Shown piece by piece: positions 63,251-64,000 of a stretch of DNA of 64,000 nt. Every line of letters begins with the position of its first letter. The first letter of the stretch is position 1. The stretch is taken from positions 61,531,264-61,595,263 of the forward strand of contig NC_077227.1 in assembly GCF_027887165.1 (NCBI RefSeq). Reading direction: 5' to 3'. Both the position numbers and the translations under genes were made by a program. The DNA comes from Monodelphis domestica (Eukaryota > Chordata > Mammalia > Didelphimorphia > Didelphidae). Under the pieces are notes generated by a model. It searched no databases, was not told the origin of the DNA, and saw only the letters and a list, made by a program, of their open reading frames with translations.

Positions 63251-64000
63251 CATTGAAAAGAGTATCACTGAAAGTTTCTTCATGATAAGGGTGCATGTGC
63301 AGTTAGATGAGTTCTCGGTGGAGAAAATCCCTTGAGAAGCGTCTCTGTTTTAGGTGAGGGCAGAGCTCAGACTTCCGACTCGGAGACGTGGAGGTTAGTG
63401 GGATTGCACTGTTACCAGCATCAGCACAGCTGTATTGGGAAGATAAACGAACCAGTTCAGGGTGATTTCTATCAGCTTATGCAAGCTAGGTTTGACCTAC
63501 AGGAAGAAGTCAATTTGCATTTTGGAAAGCAGCTGAGTCTAAATGCCACCCTTAAGAGTCGAGTGGATTCATAAATAAATAGTGTACCCAGGGTATCATT
63601 GTATTTTCCCAGTCACACAATGCTGGACTAATATTGACACTCGGTGCTAGGGCTGGGCCCTCATCAAAGCTGCCCTTTTGGCATAAAGGGTCCAATTGAA
63701 TAAGAGATCTTTCTAACTGAAATGCCACACTCCTTGTCCTTGTGGTCTGTCTTCCCGGACCCTAAAGCAGAGCTTGGTTATTCCAGATCAAGCCAGTGAC
63801 AGGTTACCTGGTCACCCATTAACCACTGGGCCCCAGAGTTATCACAGGGCTGCTGAGAATGGGTGACGCTTGCTGCTCGCCCGGACACAGGGTCTATTGA
63901 GTGACACCTGGCTGTTTTCCATTTGCTTCAGAAGGCAGTTGGGGATTTTATAACCTCTTTTCTCTAGTCTTCGAGATCATCCCCAGTGAGAAAAAAAAAT
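63251..64000. promoter_or_regulatory. unique sequence with a possible conserved non-coding element
   Basis: The part 63440-63660 (AGATAAACGAACCAG, CAATTTGCATTTTGGAAAG, ACAATGCTGGACTAATATTG) and 63780-63900 are repeat-free and dense in transcription-factor-like cores. A + strand frame (63332-63574, 80 codons) begins next to a TCTCTGTTTTAG sequence that could be a splice acceptor, but the product is not recognisable. Confidence 0.3.

Overview
The window reads as vertebrate nuclear DNA from a marsupial. Three SINE types fill it: (A) a tRNA-type SINE that starts like GGGGCAGCTAGGTGG and ends like ATTCTAAGACAGAAGGTAAGG (28 copies or fragments, the WSINE/WALLSI type of repeat); (B) a MAR1-like SINE whose 3' part resembles the end of an RTE/BovB LINE; (C) many MIR/MON1-type CORE-SINEs. 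With them are marsupial-type L1 3' ends, RTE, L2-like and CR1-like LINE remains, and short hAT-type and Tigger-like DNA transposons. Family names come from recalled consensus patterns, not a database search, and I cannot say which marsupial it is.

No protein-coding exon could be supported. Almost every long open frame falls in a microsatellite, a transposon or the GC-rich block. The one gene-like structure is a GC-rich, CpG-rich block at about 13.86-18.62 kb with CCAAT and GC boxes and a GC-rich triplet-repeat segment ending at a perfect splice donor (GTAAGT, 16690-16695, + strand). I read this as the promoter and a non-coding first exon of a + strand gene whose later exons lie beyond 64 kb, which gives a first intron of at least 47 kb. 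The gene is not identified.

Layout: 1-10.6 kb is dense with transposons nested in each other (CR1-like element at 3.7-6.0 kb, L2-like element at 7.6-9.7 kb). 10.6-22.3 kb has no type A SINE and surrounds the GC-rich block. 22.3-40.6 kb is intron-like sequence with SINEs, L1 3' ends and microsatellites. 40.6-45.2 kb holds two broken RTE-type reverse transcriptase copies in the minus orientation, themselves split by later insertions. 45.2-64 kb is again intron-like, with SINEs, hAT elements and several repeat-free stretches that look like conserved non-coding elements.

I found nothing that amounts to a new biological system. The best leads are structural: a cluster of five GT tracts and a GGGGCT/GGGGCC array around the presumed exon 1, a 360-base GAA tract grown from a SINE tail, and the order in which transposons inserted.
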